Shown here piece by piece: positions 24,682-34,515 of a stretch of DNA of 64,000 nt. The translations under genes and the position numbers were made by a program. The stretch covers positions 372,001 through 436,000 of the forward strand of contig NZ_WJNH01000001.1 of the NCBI RefSeq assembly GCF_009649735.1, written 5' to 3'. The notes beneath the pieces are model-generated. The model did not search any database, was not told the DNA's origin, and saw only the letters and a list, made by a program, of their open reading frames with translations. The stretch comes from Salinibacillus xinjiangensis. Lineage in GTDB: Bacteria > Bacillota > Bacilli > Bacillales > Alkalibacillaceae. Each line of letters starts with the position of its first letter. Position 1 is the first letter of the stretch.

Positions 24682-26114
24682 GTTTTCACCTCATTTAGAA
24701 TTTCAATTGCATTTAAGATAAAGCCAAACACCTTTTGGGGATTGTCCATATGCAGTGGAAGCATGGATAGGAAAAGAGAAGATTCATATAATCTAACAAG
24801 TTGATAATCAAAACCATGCTTTGCTAGGTGTTTTTTAAATAATTCAATGTATTCCTTGTTGTCAAAATCAATCGATAAAGCAAAATGGCAATTTTCATTT
24901 AATGTAATATCATACATACCGCTATTAAAAAAATCATATTTACCGCAAATAGAATGAGACAATTTTGCTATATCATAATAAGGGTTTGTCCATAACTCTT
25001 TTTCTTCTAAAGCTCCTTTTGGGTCAATTAACCGTAAAAGAGATAATTCTTTATTATATAGCATATTCGAGAAACATAGGTCACCATGGCCAATTACACT
25101 TTTACCAACACTCACACCTGAAGCAATTTCATTATATAGTGATTTATACTCAGAAACGATATCATCAATACTTGAATAATCTGTTCCCGCTTGAATATAA
25201 GGTTCAATCTCACTGTATTTATCATGTTCTTTAAGTTCTTCCACACGTTGATCTAATTTATGAAGATAAAGGTCGTCAGCAATCGCTTTGTACTCCCCTT
25301 TAGGAATAGATGTTTCATGTCGGTTTGTTACAAAGTAAAACACCTTGCTTAAAAATCTATTCATTTCAGCAAGTGAGACAGATCCATGAATCCACCTTAT
25401 TGCCATATCTGTCATGTGAAAACGTTCCATCGTGTAACTTGCAGAATGCTCATTTTCTTCATAATTATAAGGCATAACAAACCATGGTTTCATCGAATCT
25501 GGCAATAAATGATAAAAGTGATATTCCTTTTTTATTTTTTGAATATTCACAGATGTTTTAACGACCGAATATTCATCCCCTTTTAAGGAGTTAAAAAACC
25601 TAGCATCAAACCCTCCTGAGATGTACAAAAGAAATTGAGAGTAATTAGAAATATCGGAGAAAGCCTGATTTTCTAGACTCGTATAAGGAATCTGTTCTGG
25701 AATTTGACGTGTTGAAGCATGTTTTGCAACCTGTAAAAATTCCCTATACTGATCAAGGGCAGAAAAAACATAACTTAAGTCATCTACGCTTACCGTTTCA
25801 TTCACATATTGAGACTTCTTAACAAGAACGTCAAATTGCTCAGTACTTGAAATTACTGCATGTGAAAAAAGATGAAGTACAACCGTATGAGAAGGAAGAT
25901 TAACAAGAACTTCTTCTACTTCCTCTAATTGTTGTTGATTATTTAGCTCAAAACAACCAATTACAAAATCATAAGATTCGATTGAAGAAAGAAAACGGTT
26001 TTTAAGGCTAACCCGTTTATAAACGATTTCTCCAAAACTTTTATCTCCAACAATATTTTTTATCTCTGGTCCTGGTTGTTCAATGTTGTCATAAACGATA
26101 AAAAGTTTTTTCAT
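24666..26114 (-). CDS. Kinase-fold phosphotransferase with unknown N-terminal domain
   Basis: In this 482-residue protein the C-terminal half has an aminoglycoside/choline-kinase-type catalytic core: VIGHGDLCFSNMLYN (Brenner-like HGD...N loop) and LIDPKGA (metal-binding Asp). The N-terminal 130 residues look like a small Rossmann-like domain (KLFIVYDN, DFVIGCFELN) that I do not recognise. A small-molecule kinase here would provide the phosphorylated substrate for the nucleotidyltransferase two genes downstream. Start and stop overlap the neighbours (ATGA with the upstream gene, 16 bases with the HAD gene). The substrate is unknown. Confidence 0.75.
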   Translation of the reverse strand: MKKLFIVYDNIEQPGPEIKNIVGDKSFGEIVYKRVSLKNRFLSSIESYDFVIGCFELNNQQQLEEVEEVLVNLPSHTVVLHLFSHAVISSTEQFDVLVKKSQYVNETVSVDDLSYVFSALDQYREFLQVAKHASTRQIPEQIPYTSLENQAFSDISNYSQFLLYISGGFDARFFNSLKGDEYSVVKTSVNIQKIKKEYHFYHLLPDSMKPWFVMPYNYEENEHSASYTMERFHMTDMAIRWIHGSVSLAEMNRFLSKVFYFVTNRHETSIPKGEYKAIADDLYLHKLDQRVEELKEHDKYSEIEPYIQAGTDYSSIDDIVSEYKSLYNEIASGVSVGKSVIGHGDLCFSNMLYNKELSLLRLIDPKGALEEKELWTNPYYDIAKLSHSICGKYDFFNSGMYDITLNENCHFALSIDFDNKEYIELFKKHLAKHGFDYQLVRLYESSLFLSMLPLHMDNPQKVFGFILNAIEILNEVKTCTKN

Positions 26115-26989
26115 CTGTTAATCCTTCCTTTCAAAAACTGAAACCCATATATGCTCAATGTAGTTAGTGAAAAGATAATTGCACCAAATACAAAATAATA
26201 AACAAAAAAGGAATCGTTTGATTGTGATAATACACTAGTTAAATAACGGTGAAAAACTGTAAAAACAGAGTTTCCTTGAACAAAGAAAGAGACAAAAAGA
26301 CTGAACAAGGAAAATTCAAGTATCCATGCAACAATCGAAAGCAAAAGAATAAAAGGAGAGCGTCCAGTTACTAACAATTTTTGGGTCCTATAAAGACTTT
26401 TACCATGCTCTAACGCTTTTAGTGCTTTTACTGCTTTTAATGAATGTACCTTTTTAACCATAAACTCATTTAAATAACGATAGGTTGACGGGAAGAAAAG
26501 GTAGACAAAAAGAAAGAAAACAATAAAAAGTAATAAGAGAACACTTAAATATGAAATTTTTTCTGATGTAACAAGTTCATAAGGAATGAGAAATAGTAAC
26601 AAAATACATGAATCAAAAAATCGTTCAGTTAACATCCCAAGAAAACTAATTCTGAAACTTTTTATCTGTTTACCAAATGAATAAAATTTAAAAACTTCAC
26701 CAATTTTAAATGGGAACGTAATACTTACAAAGGTTGTTTTAATATACAATTTAATAAACTGTAGTGCAGGAATTCGAAACTCCATCAAAATTAAATAAAA
26801 ACGGGCGCATTTCACGGCATGAATCGCTATATAAAGAAATACTGAGACAGCAATAACGCCAAAAGTAATTGGCGATATAGATACAGTAACATCATCTACC
26901 TTATCTAATACCATCACACTTAAAACAAAAAGTGATGTGAATAGAAAAAATATATTAATAACGGAATGAAAAGAAATTCTTCTCATCAT
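26111..26989 (-). CDS. Membrane protein of the lysylphosphatidylglycerol synthase TM / UPF0104 type
   Basis: The 292-residue protein has about seven or eight transmembrane segments. The order and the conserved KIGEVFKFYSFGK and FFDSCILLLFLIP segments match the flippase-like membrane domain family (UPF0104). Members are often found beside GT2 glycosyltransferases in polysaccharide loci. It overlaps the upstream GT2 gene and the downstream kinase gene by four bases each. A role in moving or modifying a lipid-linked sugar is likely but unproven. Confidence 0.72.
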   Translation of the reverse strand: MMRRISFHSVINIFFLFTSLFVLSVMVLDKVDDVTVSISPITFGVIAVSVFLYIAIHAVKCARFYLILMEFRIPALQFIKLYIKTTFVSITFPFKIGEVFKFYSFGKQIKSFRISFLGMLTERFFDSCILLLFLIPYELVTSEKISYLSVLLLLFIVFFLFVYLFFPSTYRYLNEFMVKKVHSLKAVKALKALEHGKSLYRTQKLLVTGRSPFILLLSIVAWILEFSLFSLFVSFFVQGNSVFTVFHRYLTSVLSQSNDSFFVYYFVFGAIIFSLTTLSIYGFQFLKGRINR

Positions 26990-27801
26990 TTCATTTCATC
27001 CATCTGTGTTTCGTTTTTTGCGATTATTTTTGCTGTATAATTTTCTTTTGGGCTGTCTCTTAATTCAGACGTGATGAAACTTTCACGTTTTATGCTATAT
27101 TTTCCTAACATCGATAATACTTTAACTGCTTGACTAAATAACTTAACATTTGAAAGTTGATCATCTTCCCTCCAAGTAATTGGAAAAAACATCAGACTGT
27201 GCTTATAGGTATGAGCAGCTAGGATCATACAATAGTTAAACGTTAATTTGTCTGGAAATTTTTCAAAAAAGCTATTCTTCAACATGTCAACATGGTACAT
27301 GTTAAGGCCAGAACCTAGGTCGAAAATTTTACGTCCAGTAACAACTGAAAATAAAAGATTATATACACGGTTTCCAAATGTTCGGAAGGAAGAGTACCCT
27401 TTTAGTTTCGAGTCTTTCATGAAACGAGCACCTAGACAACAATCGTACTGTTGGTATTTTTTGTTTTCAAGTATTGGAAGAATATCATGAATACTTCCTT
27501 GGTCATCTCCGTGAAGAACGATTACATAGTCATAGTTGTTTTCAATCGCATAAGAAAATGCCACTTTGTGAGATCCACCTAGCCCATAATTTTCATCATT
27601 TCGTAAGAGTGTCAATGGAAAATCAGGGTGTTCGTTAATGTAAGAAGAGACGACTTCCTCTGTTTTATCGGTGCTTCTATTGTTGACCATAATTACCGAA
27701 GAAATGTAACTCATCACTTTACTATCAAGTTGGTTTAGCACCCGAATAACTTGATTTTCACAGTTGTATCCAGGGATAAATAATAATATTTTATCTTTCA
27801 T
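26986..27801 (-). CDS. GT2 glycosyltransferase, dolichyl-phosphate-mannose-synthase/GtrB-like
   Basis: In this 271-residue protein the GT-A fold is shown by FIPGYNCENQVIRVL, MVNNRSTDKT, the DxD-like VLHGDDQGS and the acceptor-side WREDD motif. No C-terminal transmembrane pair is seen, so it is the soluble or peripheral form. Such enzymes make polyprenyl-phosphate-linked single sugars. The GtrA-like protein and a large multi-span protein are encoded just upstream, together resembling the GtrA/GtrB/GtrC set that adds sugar side groups to surface polymers. ATG start with AAAGGA upstream. Confidence 0.85.
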   Translation of the reverse strand: MKDKILLFIPGYNCENQVIRVLNQLDSKVMSYISSVIMVNNRSTDKTEEVVSSYINEHPDFPLTLLRNDENYGLGGSHKVAFSYAIENNYDYVIVLHGDDQGSIHDILPILENKKYQQYDCCLGARFMKDSKLKGYSSFRTFGNRVYNLLFSVVTGRKIFDLGSGLNMYHVDMLKNSFFEKFPDKLTFNYCMILAAHTYKHSLMFFPITWREDDQLSNVKLFSQAVKVLSMLGKYSIKRESFITSELRDSPKENYTAKIIAKNETQMDEMK

Positions 27802-27817
27802 ATTTTTCGTCCTTTCT

Positions 27818-28240
27818 TTATAATTTTTCGATCAACGTTTTCATCACGATATAGTTTGCCAAAAGCGTTATTGGCGTAATCAACACTTTTACCCATAATG
27901 CCAAGTTAGAAGAGATAGACTGTGGCAATACCATTGAATGATAGATAAAGTCATAAATAAACTGAGCTAGCCAAGAAATAAGTAAAAGTAGTAGAGCTTG
28001 GTAACCAAAGTACACAAAATATTTATAAATAAGCCTAATTCGAGGATTTGTTGATTTAAATACTTTATTAGTCGATGCGAGAAAAACAAATGTAATTGCA
28101 GGTAATGCGCTCGCTATATTGGAAACAAATACACTTAGTTTTACATATTCAACTAGAATAGTATAGACTACAAAGTCAATCAACCAGCCTATTCCTGAAA
28201 CTGCTACAAATGATAAAAATAAAAGTAATTTTTTAAACAA
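27818..28240 (-). CDS. GtrA-like membrane protein
   Basis: This 140-residue protein has four transmembrane helices, with the family pattern FVAVSGIGWLIDFVVYTIL at the N-terminus and a basic loop after the second helix (TNKVFKSTNPRIR). GtrA proteins are thought to flip polyprenyl-phosphate-linked sugars. It starts with TTG (28240), 8 bases after AAGGT, and overlaps the upstream membrane GT gene by 8 bases. The position between a GT2 enzyme and a multi-span protein fits the Gtr module. Confidence 0.85.
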   Translation of the reverse strand: MFKKLLLFLSFVAVSGIGWLIDFVVYTILVEYVKLSVFVSNIASALPAITFVFLASTNKVFKSTNPRIRLIYKYFVYFGYQALLLLLISWLAQFIYDFIYHSMVLPQSISSNLALWVKVLITPITLLANYIVMKTLIEKL

Positions 28241-29852
28241 AGAAATCTACCTTACTTTCATATTTTTTGTTATAAAAGAACATCACTAAAAATAAGGTTA
28301 AGAAGACATAACCAATCAAGTATACTGGGAAATAATACATAAACCAATGATCCGGAGCAGCAGCGAACACAAGCGGAACTTTTAGTAATACCAAAATGGT
28401 TAATAGACAATTAGTCCACCTCTTCTTAATCAAAGAGATAATAAATATAATGAATATGGCCATCAAGGGTGGTATTACATTATAAAAAACATGATAGGAT
28501 ATCGTAGTTTTTGTATAGTTCGATAAATCACGGCCTTCTAATAGCTTTATGGTCTTCTCCCTTACATCCACATATGGTGGGTGGTTTAGTGAATATTGTT
28601 TAAACCTGTCATAAGGTGGTCCTCTAAAAGAATATAATTTTGACGTGTCACGTTGTGTGTTTAATTGGTCATGAAAAAAAGCAGAAGTAGCGAGAAACGT
28701 ATCAATTCGTTCATGAAAAAAAACAGGGAGATAAGAAAAAACAAGTTCATAATACGTATTTTTAAAGGTGCTAAACTCTTCTTGTGTATAATTAGAACGT
28801 ATCAACTCTTTTTCATTCCAAAAAGCACCAATCCCTCGATTATGTTTCATAAATAGTTCTACATTTATAACTTGATTAATATCTTTTAACCTTGGATCGT
28901 CTTGAAGCGATGCTTCTTTAACAATTGGTAAAAGTGGTTCAACTATTGCTGTCAACTCATACCGATCACTTTCTTTTTGGTCTTTAATAAAGTAACTTTG
29001 AAAAGAGCTTAATCCCGAAAACATTATGAATGTTGTCACAACAAGAATAAGTTTGTGTATGTTCAACAACTTTGATTTAAACAATAAAATAAGGACTAAA
29101 GGAGCAAGAAAAACGTAATATACGGATTCACCTCGCCATGTGGCAAGGATGCTAATGAGAAACGAACTCATAATCACTAACTTAATGGACCACTTTCTTT
29201 TATCGATCCTCATAAAGAGAATAAAGGTAATAAAAAATAATTCTAAATACGAATAAAGTGACAACCGTAATGGATGTAAATTACTATCAAGAACGGCCAA
29301 AGATAAAAAAGGAACATAAACCAAATAAAGATACCTTTTTTTGTCAATGAAACGACTCATTTTAAAAACAATATAACCAACTACCATGGACATTATAATG
29401 TTTTGAAACAAGAGAATTCCCGCTGGGAAAGGGAAAATCTGTAATGCAGTCATAAATAATATTGATGTAAGTGAATGTTGCCAAGGATTGACTACAAGTC
29501 TAGTTGCCTTTTCCAAAACAAAAAATTCGTCCCATCTCCACACACCTGGCCATGTAAGAAGAAGGAAAAAGAGCATGATTGCAAAATAAATCAAAGAATA
29601 CTTAATAAATAAAATGGTGTTACGATCTCTTTTTTTGATTATATATGAAATAAATTGCCACATTACTAATAAAAGAATTAGGGATAAACCTTTAATGCTG
29701 CACCATAAAACTAATTTTGAAAGGGGCAAATTAGTAATTGAAAACGTAAAGATGAAACGATCAGTGAAAAAACTAAAAAACCAATGAAAAAGTGCAACAA
29801 TAATGAATTTTCTATCAAAATAAGGAAAAGAGGGAAGTTTTAGCAACTTCAT
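28233..29852 (-). CDS. Polytopic membrane protein, probable GT-C-type glycosyltransferase
   Basis: This 539-residue protein has about twelve hydrophobic segments. It has a large extracytoplasmic region near residues 290-430 and an early loop with acidic residues (TWPGVWRWDEFFV). This arrangement is typical of GT-C glycosyltransferases, which use polyprenyl-phosphate sugars outside the membrane, and of the DUF6020-type family. It is the first gene of the group running to 23564. With the GtrA- and GtrB-like proteins downstream it would be the GtrC-like transferase. Family naming is tentative. ATG start with GGAG 10 bases upstream. Confidence 0.7.
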   Translation of the reverse strand: MKLLKLPSFPYFDRKFIIVALFHWFFSFFTDRFIFTFSITNLPLSKLVLWCSIKGLSLILLLVMWQFISYIIKKRDRNTILFIKYSLIYFAIMLFFLLLTWPGVWRWDEFFVLEKATRLVVNPWQHSLTSILFMTALQIFPFPAGILLFQNIIMSMVVGYIVFKMSRFIDKKRYLYLVYVPFLSLAVLDSNLHPLRLSLYSYLELFFITFILFMRIDKRKWSIKLVIMSSFLISILATWRGESVYYVFLAPLVLILLFKSKLLNIHKLILVVTTFIMFSGLSSFQSYFIKDQKESDRYELTAIVEPLLPIVKEASLQDDPRLKDINQVINVELFMKHNRGIGAFWNEKELIRSNYTQEEFSTFKNTYYELVFSYLPVFFHERIDTFLATSAFFHDQLNTQRDTSKLYSFRGPPYDRFKQYSLNHPPYVDVREKTIKLLEGRDLSNYTKTTISYHVFYNVIPPLMAIFIIFIISLIKKRWTNCLLTILVLLKVPLVFAAAPDHWFMYYFPVYLIGYVFLTLFLVMFFYNKKYESKVDFFV

Positions 29853-30288
29853 TTAAAAACAGCTCCAATCTTATATTACATACCTTTCGATGACTTGTAG
29901 AATCTGCATCCCAAAATGGTTTTGTTTTTCGTTTATACAACAAGAAGCAAATTAGAAACCCTAATGTTTTAGAAAAGCACATCTTAAATGTACTTACTTT
30001 TTTTAAATGTAAACACCGATAAAAGTAAACATATGTTAAAAAGCAAACTATGACTCTTTGTTTTCGCAAATAATTAACAAAATGACATAGATACTGACTA
30101 AAAAAACCATCCACACCGTTCTTCACAGCTTCATACTCACCGCTAAACTAAGAGAATCATTATTATCTTAAGAATACTCACATCACTCGCCATTTCAATT
30201 AAATTCAACTGTAAACTATAACAGACAACAGAGCGCATAACACCGATTGCCTAGTATATTACCTAGCTTTTACTAACTGTTTTGGATG
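29853..30288. other. Intergenic region before the glycosylation module
   Basis: This 436-base stretch between galE and the membrane glycosyltransferase should contain the promoter of the 29852-23564 gene group. I see no gene that I can support. A 103-codon frame here has no ribosome binding site and overlaps the gene at 29852. A small hairpin (CTAG arms) lies near 30250. Confidence 0.5.
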
Positions 30289-31275
30289 TTAATCATTAAA
30301 ACCATTAGGATTATTTTTATGCCATTTCCATGCATGCTCAATAATAGTGTTAATATCATTGTAATTCGGATTCCAGTCCAGATGTTTCTTTGCCTTTTCT
30401 GAAGAAGCAATTAATACTGCAGGATCTCCAGGTCTTCTTGGAGCATTTTCAGCCTCGATAACTTCACCTGTCACTTTACGGCATGTTTCAATAATATCTT
30501 TCACTGAAAAACCATTTCCGTTGCCCAAGTTAAATATATTTGATTCCTCAGTTTCCCTCAAATACTTAACCGATAAGTAATGAGCCTCTGCCAAGTCCAT
30601 GACATGAATATAGTCTCTAACACAAGTTCCATCTTCCGTATTATAATCGTCACCAAAAATAAAGATTTTATCTCGTTGTCCTAATGCCGTTTGTAAAACA
30701 AGAGGAATCAAATGAGATTCGGGATTATGGTCTTCCCCAATTCGGCCAGATGGATCAGCTCCAGCCGCATTAAAGTACCGAAGACATACTGATTTTAACC
30801 CGTACGCTTGATCTGCCCAATGAAACATTTTTTCTATAGCTAGCTTGGTTTCGCCATATGGATTTGTTGGTAATGTATATTGCTTTTCCTCAATCGGAAC
30901 AGATGATGGATTGCCATATGTCGCAGCGGTTGATGAAAACACAATATTTTTCACATTATGTTCAACCATTTTCTTAATTAATTGATAAGTCGCAATTAGA
31001 TTATTTTCATAGTACTTAAAAGGATTCTCAACACTTTCGCCGACCAACGAATCAGCTGCGAAGTGAATAACTGTGTCTATGTTATTCTCTGTAAAAATCC
31101 TGTCTAGTAGTTCTTCGTCTCTAATGTCTCCATTATAGAACGTTTGATTAAGTGTAGCTTCAGCATGTCCCTTAGATAAATTATCTAAAATGACTATATC
31201 TTCACCTTTTTCGTTAAGTAATAGTGATGTGTGACTGCCTATATAACCTGCTCCACCTGTTACTAAAATAGTCAT
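30289..31275 (-). CDS. galE: UDP-glucose 4-epimerase
   Basis: This enzyme interconverts UDP-glucose and UDP-galactose (or the GlcNAc forms) for polysaccharide synthesis. The 328-residue protein is an extended SDR with NAD motif VTGGAGYIGSHT, catalytic SSTAATYGN and YGETK, and the epimerase segments AAGADPSGRIGEDHNPESHLIP (shown in part) and DGTCVRDYIHV. The start is ATG with GGGGGA upstream. It follows the sulfate-activation genes, 17 bases after cysQ, so it is the last gene of that group. The family assignment is firm. Confidence 0.96.
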   Translation of the reverse strand: MTILVTGGAGYIGSHTSLLLNEKGEDIVILDNLSKGHAEATLNQTFYNGDIRDEELLDRIFTENNIDTVIHFAADSLVGESVENPFKYYENNLIATYQLIKKMVEHNVKNIVFSSTAATYGNPSSVPIEEKQYTLPTNPYGETKLAIEKMFHWADQAYGLKSVCLRYFNAAGADPSGRIGEDHNPESHLIPLVLQTALGQRDKIFIFGDDYNTEDGTCVRDYIHVMDLAEAHYLSVKYLRETEESNIFNLGNGNGFSVKDIIETCRKVTGEVIEAENAPRRPGDPAVLIASSEKAKKHLDWNPNYNDINTIIEHAWKWHKNNPNGFND

Positions 31276-31292
31276 ATATATCCCCCAAACCC

Positions 31293-32105
31293 TTATCTTT
31301 TAACTAAAAACCAGCCATTTAAAAGGTTTTCCTTATTATAGGAAAATCGTTCGTTATTCTCATGTTTTAATACTTTACCTCCAACGGCTTCAACAATAGC
31401 TTGTCCAGCTCCAGTATCCCACTCCATTGTTGGGGCAAATCTAGGATAATAGGCTGCATTACCTTCTGCGACTAAACAAAATTTCAGTGAACTACCAGCA
31501 GAAACAACCTCTATTTGACTGTGTTTAGACTCTAAATCATTAATAAACGCTTGTGTTTCTTCAGACATGTGAGAACGACTCGCAACCACTTTCACATAGT
31601 CATCATTAGAGTTTAGTGAAAGCTTTTCAGATCGATTCAGAAGATCCTGTTCACTTTTAATTTCTAGCGTTGAAAACCTTTCTAACTTAAATCCTCCTAA
31701 ACCTACTTTACCAAAGTAAAGAGTATCTAGAGCAGGAGCATAGATGATACCTATTGTAGGGTATTGTCCCTCTATCAAGGCGATATTAACAGTGAACTCT
31801 CCGTTTTTTTTAATAAACTCCTTGGTACCATCTAGTGGGTCAACTAACCAGAAGCTCTCCCAATCTTTTCTGTCTTCATATGAGATATCAGCGCCTTCTT
31901 CACTTAAAACAGGAATTTGCGCATAATTTGATTCAAGACCTTCAACAATGACATTGTGTGAGCGCTTGTCCGCAATGGTTAAAGGTGAATCATCATCTTT
32001 TATCTCAACGTTAAATTCATCACTTTCATACACTTTCATGATTTCAGAACCTGCTTTTAAGGCGATATTCGATAAGTACGCAAAGTCAATGTTATCTTTA
32101 TTCAT
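31293..32105 (-). CDS. cysQ: 3'(2'),5'-bisphosphate nucleotidase (CysQ type)
   Basis: This Mg-dependent phosphatase of the inositol monophosphatase fold degrades 3'-phosphoadenosine 5'-phosphate, the by-product of sulfotransferases, to AMP. The 270-residue protein shows the metal motifs LSEEGADISYE, WLVDPLDGTKEF and EWDTGAGQAIVEAVGG. Its ATG overlaps the stop of cysC (TAATG). In this cluster its job is probably to clear PAP released by the two sulfotransferases encoded a few kilobases upstream. It also could protect against PAP toxicity in general. Confidence 0.93.
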   Translation of the reverse strand: MNKDNIDFAYLSNIALKAGSEIMKVYESDEFNVEIKDDDSPLTIADKRSHNVIVEGLESNYAQIPVLSEEGADISYEDRKDWESFWLVDPLDGTKEFIKKNGEFTVNIALIEGQYPTIGIIYAPALDTLYFGKVGLGGFKLERFSTLEIKSEQDLLNRSEKLSLNSNDDYVKVVASRSHMSEETQAFINDLESKHSQIEVVSAGSSLKFCLVAEGNAAYYPRFAPTMEWDTGAGQAIVEAVGGKVLKHENNERFSYNKENLLNGWFLVKR

Positions 32106-32707
32106 TATTGAATATACCCTTTCTCTTTTAGATAGGTAACAATTAGTTTCACAGACTCTTGGAGAGGTTGTTTATCAGTTTCAATGATAAGTTCTGGATT
32201 ATTAGGCTCTTCATATGGAGCATCAATACCCGTAAATCCTTTGATTTCTCCTGCACGCGCTTTTTTGTATAATCCCTTAGGGTCTCGTTCTTCACAAGTT
32301 TCTACACTTGCTTTAACAAATACCTCGATAAATTCATTTTCATCTAGTAGTTGACGGACATTGTCACGATCTTCACGATAAGGAGAAATAAATGCCGTTA
32401 ATGTTATTAAACCTGCATCTACCATAAGCTTTGATACTTCTCCAATACGTCGAATATTTTCGGTACGATCTTCTGGGCTGAAACCTACATTTTTATTTAA
32501 TCCATGACGTACATTGTCGCCATCTAAACGATAAGTATGAACTCCCATAGCATGAAGTTCTTTTTCTAACTCCACGGAGATTGTTGATTTTCCGGAACCA
32601 GATAAACCCGTTAACCATAGAACCGCACTTTTATGCCCGTTTAATTTTTGACGTTCTTCTTTTGTTACCTTTGAATCATGCCATACAATATTTGTTGATT
32701 TACTCAT
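32105..32707 (-). CDS. cysC: Adenylylsulfate (APS) kinase
   Basis: This 200-residue P-loop enzyme phosphorylates APS to PAPS, the universal sulfate donor. The Walker A motif is GLSGSGKST. Other features are [12 protein letters not shown], the [12 protein letters not shown] segment and FISPYREDR, all diagnostic for CysC. The start is ATG with AGGAGG upstream. It is 13 bases after the permease gene and overlaps cysQ by one base. No PAPS reductase (CysH) or sulfite reductase is encoded in the window. The PAPS made here is therefore probably used for sulfation rather than cysteine synthesis. Confidence 0.96.
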   Translation of the reverse strand: MSKSTNIVWHDSKVTKEERQKLNGHKSAVLWLTGLSGSGKSTISVELEKELHAMGVHTYRLDGDNVRHGLNKNVGFSPEDRTENIRRIGEVSKLMVDAGLITLTAFISPYREDRDNVRQLLDENEFIEVFVKASVETCEERDPKGLYKKARAGEIKGFTGIDAPYEEPNNPELIIETDKQPLQESVKLIVTYLKEKGYIQ

Positions 32708-32720
32708 ATTTAATTTCCTC

Positions 32721-34499
32721 CTAAAACCATACTATATTTACTATAATTACTGTTGTTATCATAACAAGAATGCTTAATGGTGTTCCTACTTTTATATAAT
32801 CAGAAAATTTATATCCACCTGGTCCATACACAATCAAGTTTGTTTGATACCCAATTGGCGTAATAAAGCTTGCAGAAGCAGCGATTGCTATAATGACGGC
32901 AAATCCCATTGGATCAAGTTGTAGTTTTTCTGCCATTTCTAATCCAATTGGAACCATTAATACCGCAGCAGCACTATTCGTAATTAATTCAGTGAAAACA
33001 TTCGTTAACATATAAGTTAATAAAAGAATGGCAATTAGACCAAGTGGTTTACCAATAGTTAAAAGACCATCAGCAATCCATTGAGCAAGTCCTGTTTTTG
33101 TCATTGCAACTCCCACCCCAAAGGAACTGGCAATTAATAATAACACATTAAACTGAACATGTTGTTTTGCTTCGGCTGGTGAGATAACTCGTGTTAGTAA
33201 TAATAAAAAGACTGCTAAAGCCATCGCCTTAAACATAGAAAACAAGCCTGTGCTCACTGTGGCAATCATGATCAACAATAATCCTAAAGAAAACCATCCT
33301 TTTTTAGGATTCTCATTTAAGGGTTCCGGTGTTTCTAAAGAGGACACAACGTAAAAGTCATTAGACTGCTGAAACTTTTCGATAAAGTCTGAGCCCGCTA
33401 AAAGTAATAATGTATCCCCTGGTTTCAATACAATTTCCCCGATTTTGCTCCTAATACGTTCATTATTACGGTGAACTGCTATAATCCCAGCATCAAACCT
33501 AGAACGAAATTTCGATTGTCTAATGGTTTTAGATAATAGAGATGATTGATGGGAGACCACAACTTCTACCAATTGGTTTACTCCATTTCGTAAGTCATCA
33601 AGTTCTAAATTCGTACCCGTTTCTAAATATAGACCCTTGGTTTTTTGTAAATCTGCTAAGGTAGAAATAAGACCTGCAAATATTAAACGGTCTCCTGACT
33701 GAATAATAGTTGTTGAACGAACTGGTGAAATTCGGTCATTATCTCGAACAATTTCAATTAGATATAAGCCTTTTAACTCTCTAAGGCCCGCTTCTTGTAC
33801 AGAGCGGTTAATATAAGGAAAATCATTCCCTACCAATAGTTCAGCTATATATTCCCTTGATTCTTCTTTAATTTGTTGTTTAAACCCTTTTTGATCAGGT
33901 AATATTTTATATCCAACAGTAAAGATATAAATAAGACCTATAATTGTAATTGGGATCCCAACTACTGCCAATTGGAAAATGGTAAATCCTTCAAAACCAT
34001 AGTCCAATAACATTCCATGTACAACCAAATTAGTCGAAGTACCCATCAATGTTGCAGTACCGCCTAATATAGTTGCATAGGACAAAGGAATTAAAAACTT
34101 AGATGGGGCAATATTATAATCTTCGCACCATTTTTTTATTAAAGGGGTAAAGGTAACCACAATCGGAGTATTGTTTAAAAAACCAGAAAAAATAGACGAT
34201 GGTATAAAGAAACGAATCATAGAGCCACGTACGGTATTGCTGTTTCTAACCCACATTCGCATTAACCTGTCTACCAAGCCACTTTTCTGAATAGCTCCGG
34301 CGATAATAAATAATAAAGCAATGGTGAGCATCCCTTCATTAGAGAATCCTCGTAATGCTTCATCTACTGATATTATGTCTAACATTAACAAAACTATTAA
34401 TACAGAAAAAACAACCATGTCTGGGCGGGCTACTTCAAGAAGTAGCCCCCCTAACATGGCTAATATCATAATTAATACGAACACCATTTCAAATGACAT
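32721..34499 (-). CDS. SLC13/DASS-family permease with two RCK_C domains, probable sulfate importer
   Basis: The 592-residue membrane protein has an SLC13-type arrangement: [12 protein letters not shown] and later [14 protein letters not shown] are the paired substrate-helix motifs. The central cytoplasmic part (about residues 205-380) holds two TrkA-C-like RCK_C domains. This architecture is common among bacterial sulfate permeases related to algal SAC1. The gene lies between sat and cysC, which makes sulfate the best substrate guess. The ribosome binding site is AAGGGG, somewhat far from the ATG. Confidence 0.88.
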   Translation of the reverse strand: MSFEMVFVLIMILAMLGGLLLEVARPDMVVFSVLIVLLMLDIISVDEALRGFSNEGMLTIALLFIIAGAIQKSGLVDRLMRMWVRNSNTVRGSMIRFFIPSSIFSGFLNNTPIVVTFTPLIKKWCEDYNIAPSKFLIPLSYATILGGTATLMGTSTNLVVHGMLLDYGFEGFTIFQLAVVGIPITIIGLIYIFTVGYKILPDQKGFKQQIKEESREYIAELLVGNDFPYINRSVQEAGLRELKGLYLIEIVRDNDRISPVRSTTIIQSGDRLIFAGLISTLADLQKTKGLYLETGTNLELDDLRNGVNQLVEVVVSHQSSLLSKTIRQSKFRSRFDAGIIAVHRNNERIRSKIGEIVLKPGDTLLLLAGSDFIEKFQQSNDFYVVSSLETPEPLNENPKKGWFSLGLLLIMIATVSTGLFSMFKAMALAVFLLLLTRVISPAEAKQHVQFNVLLLIASSFGVGVAMTKTGLAQWIADGLLTIGKPLGLIAILLLTYMLTNVFTELITNSAAAVLMVPIGLEMAEKLQLDPMGFAVIIAIAASASFITPIGYQTNLIVYGPGGYKFSDYIKVGTPLSILVMITTVIIVNIVWF

Positions 34500-34515
34500 G
34501 GGTGAGATGCCCCTT

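Noticed and set aside
29815-30126. 103-codon minus-strand frame upstream of the 539-residue membrane protein
   Set aside because: It starts at a GTG without a ribosome binding site, overlaps the next gene, and has an irregular Cys/Phe/Lys-rich composition without a recognisable fold.
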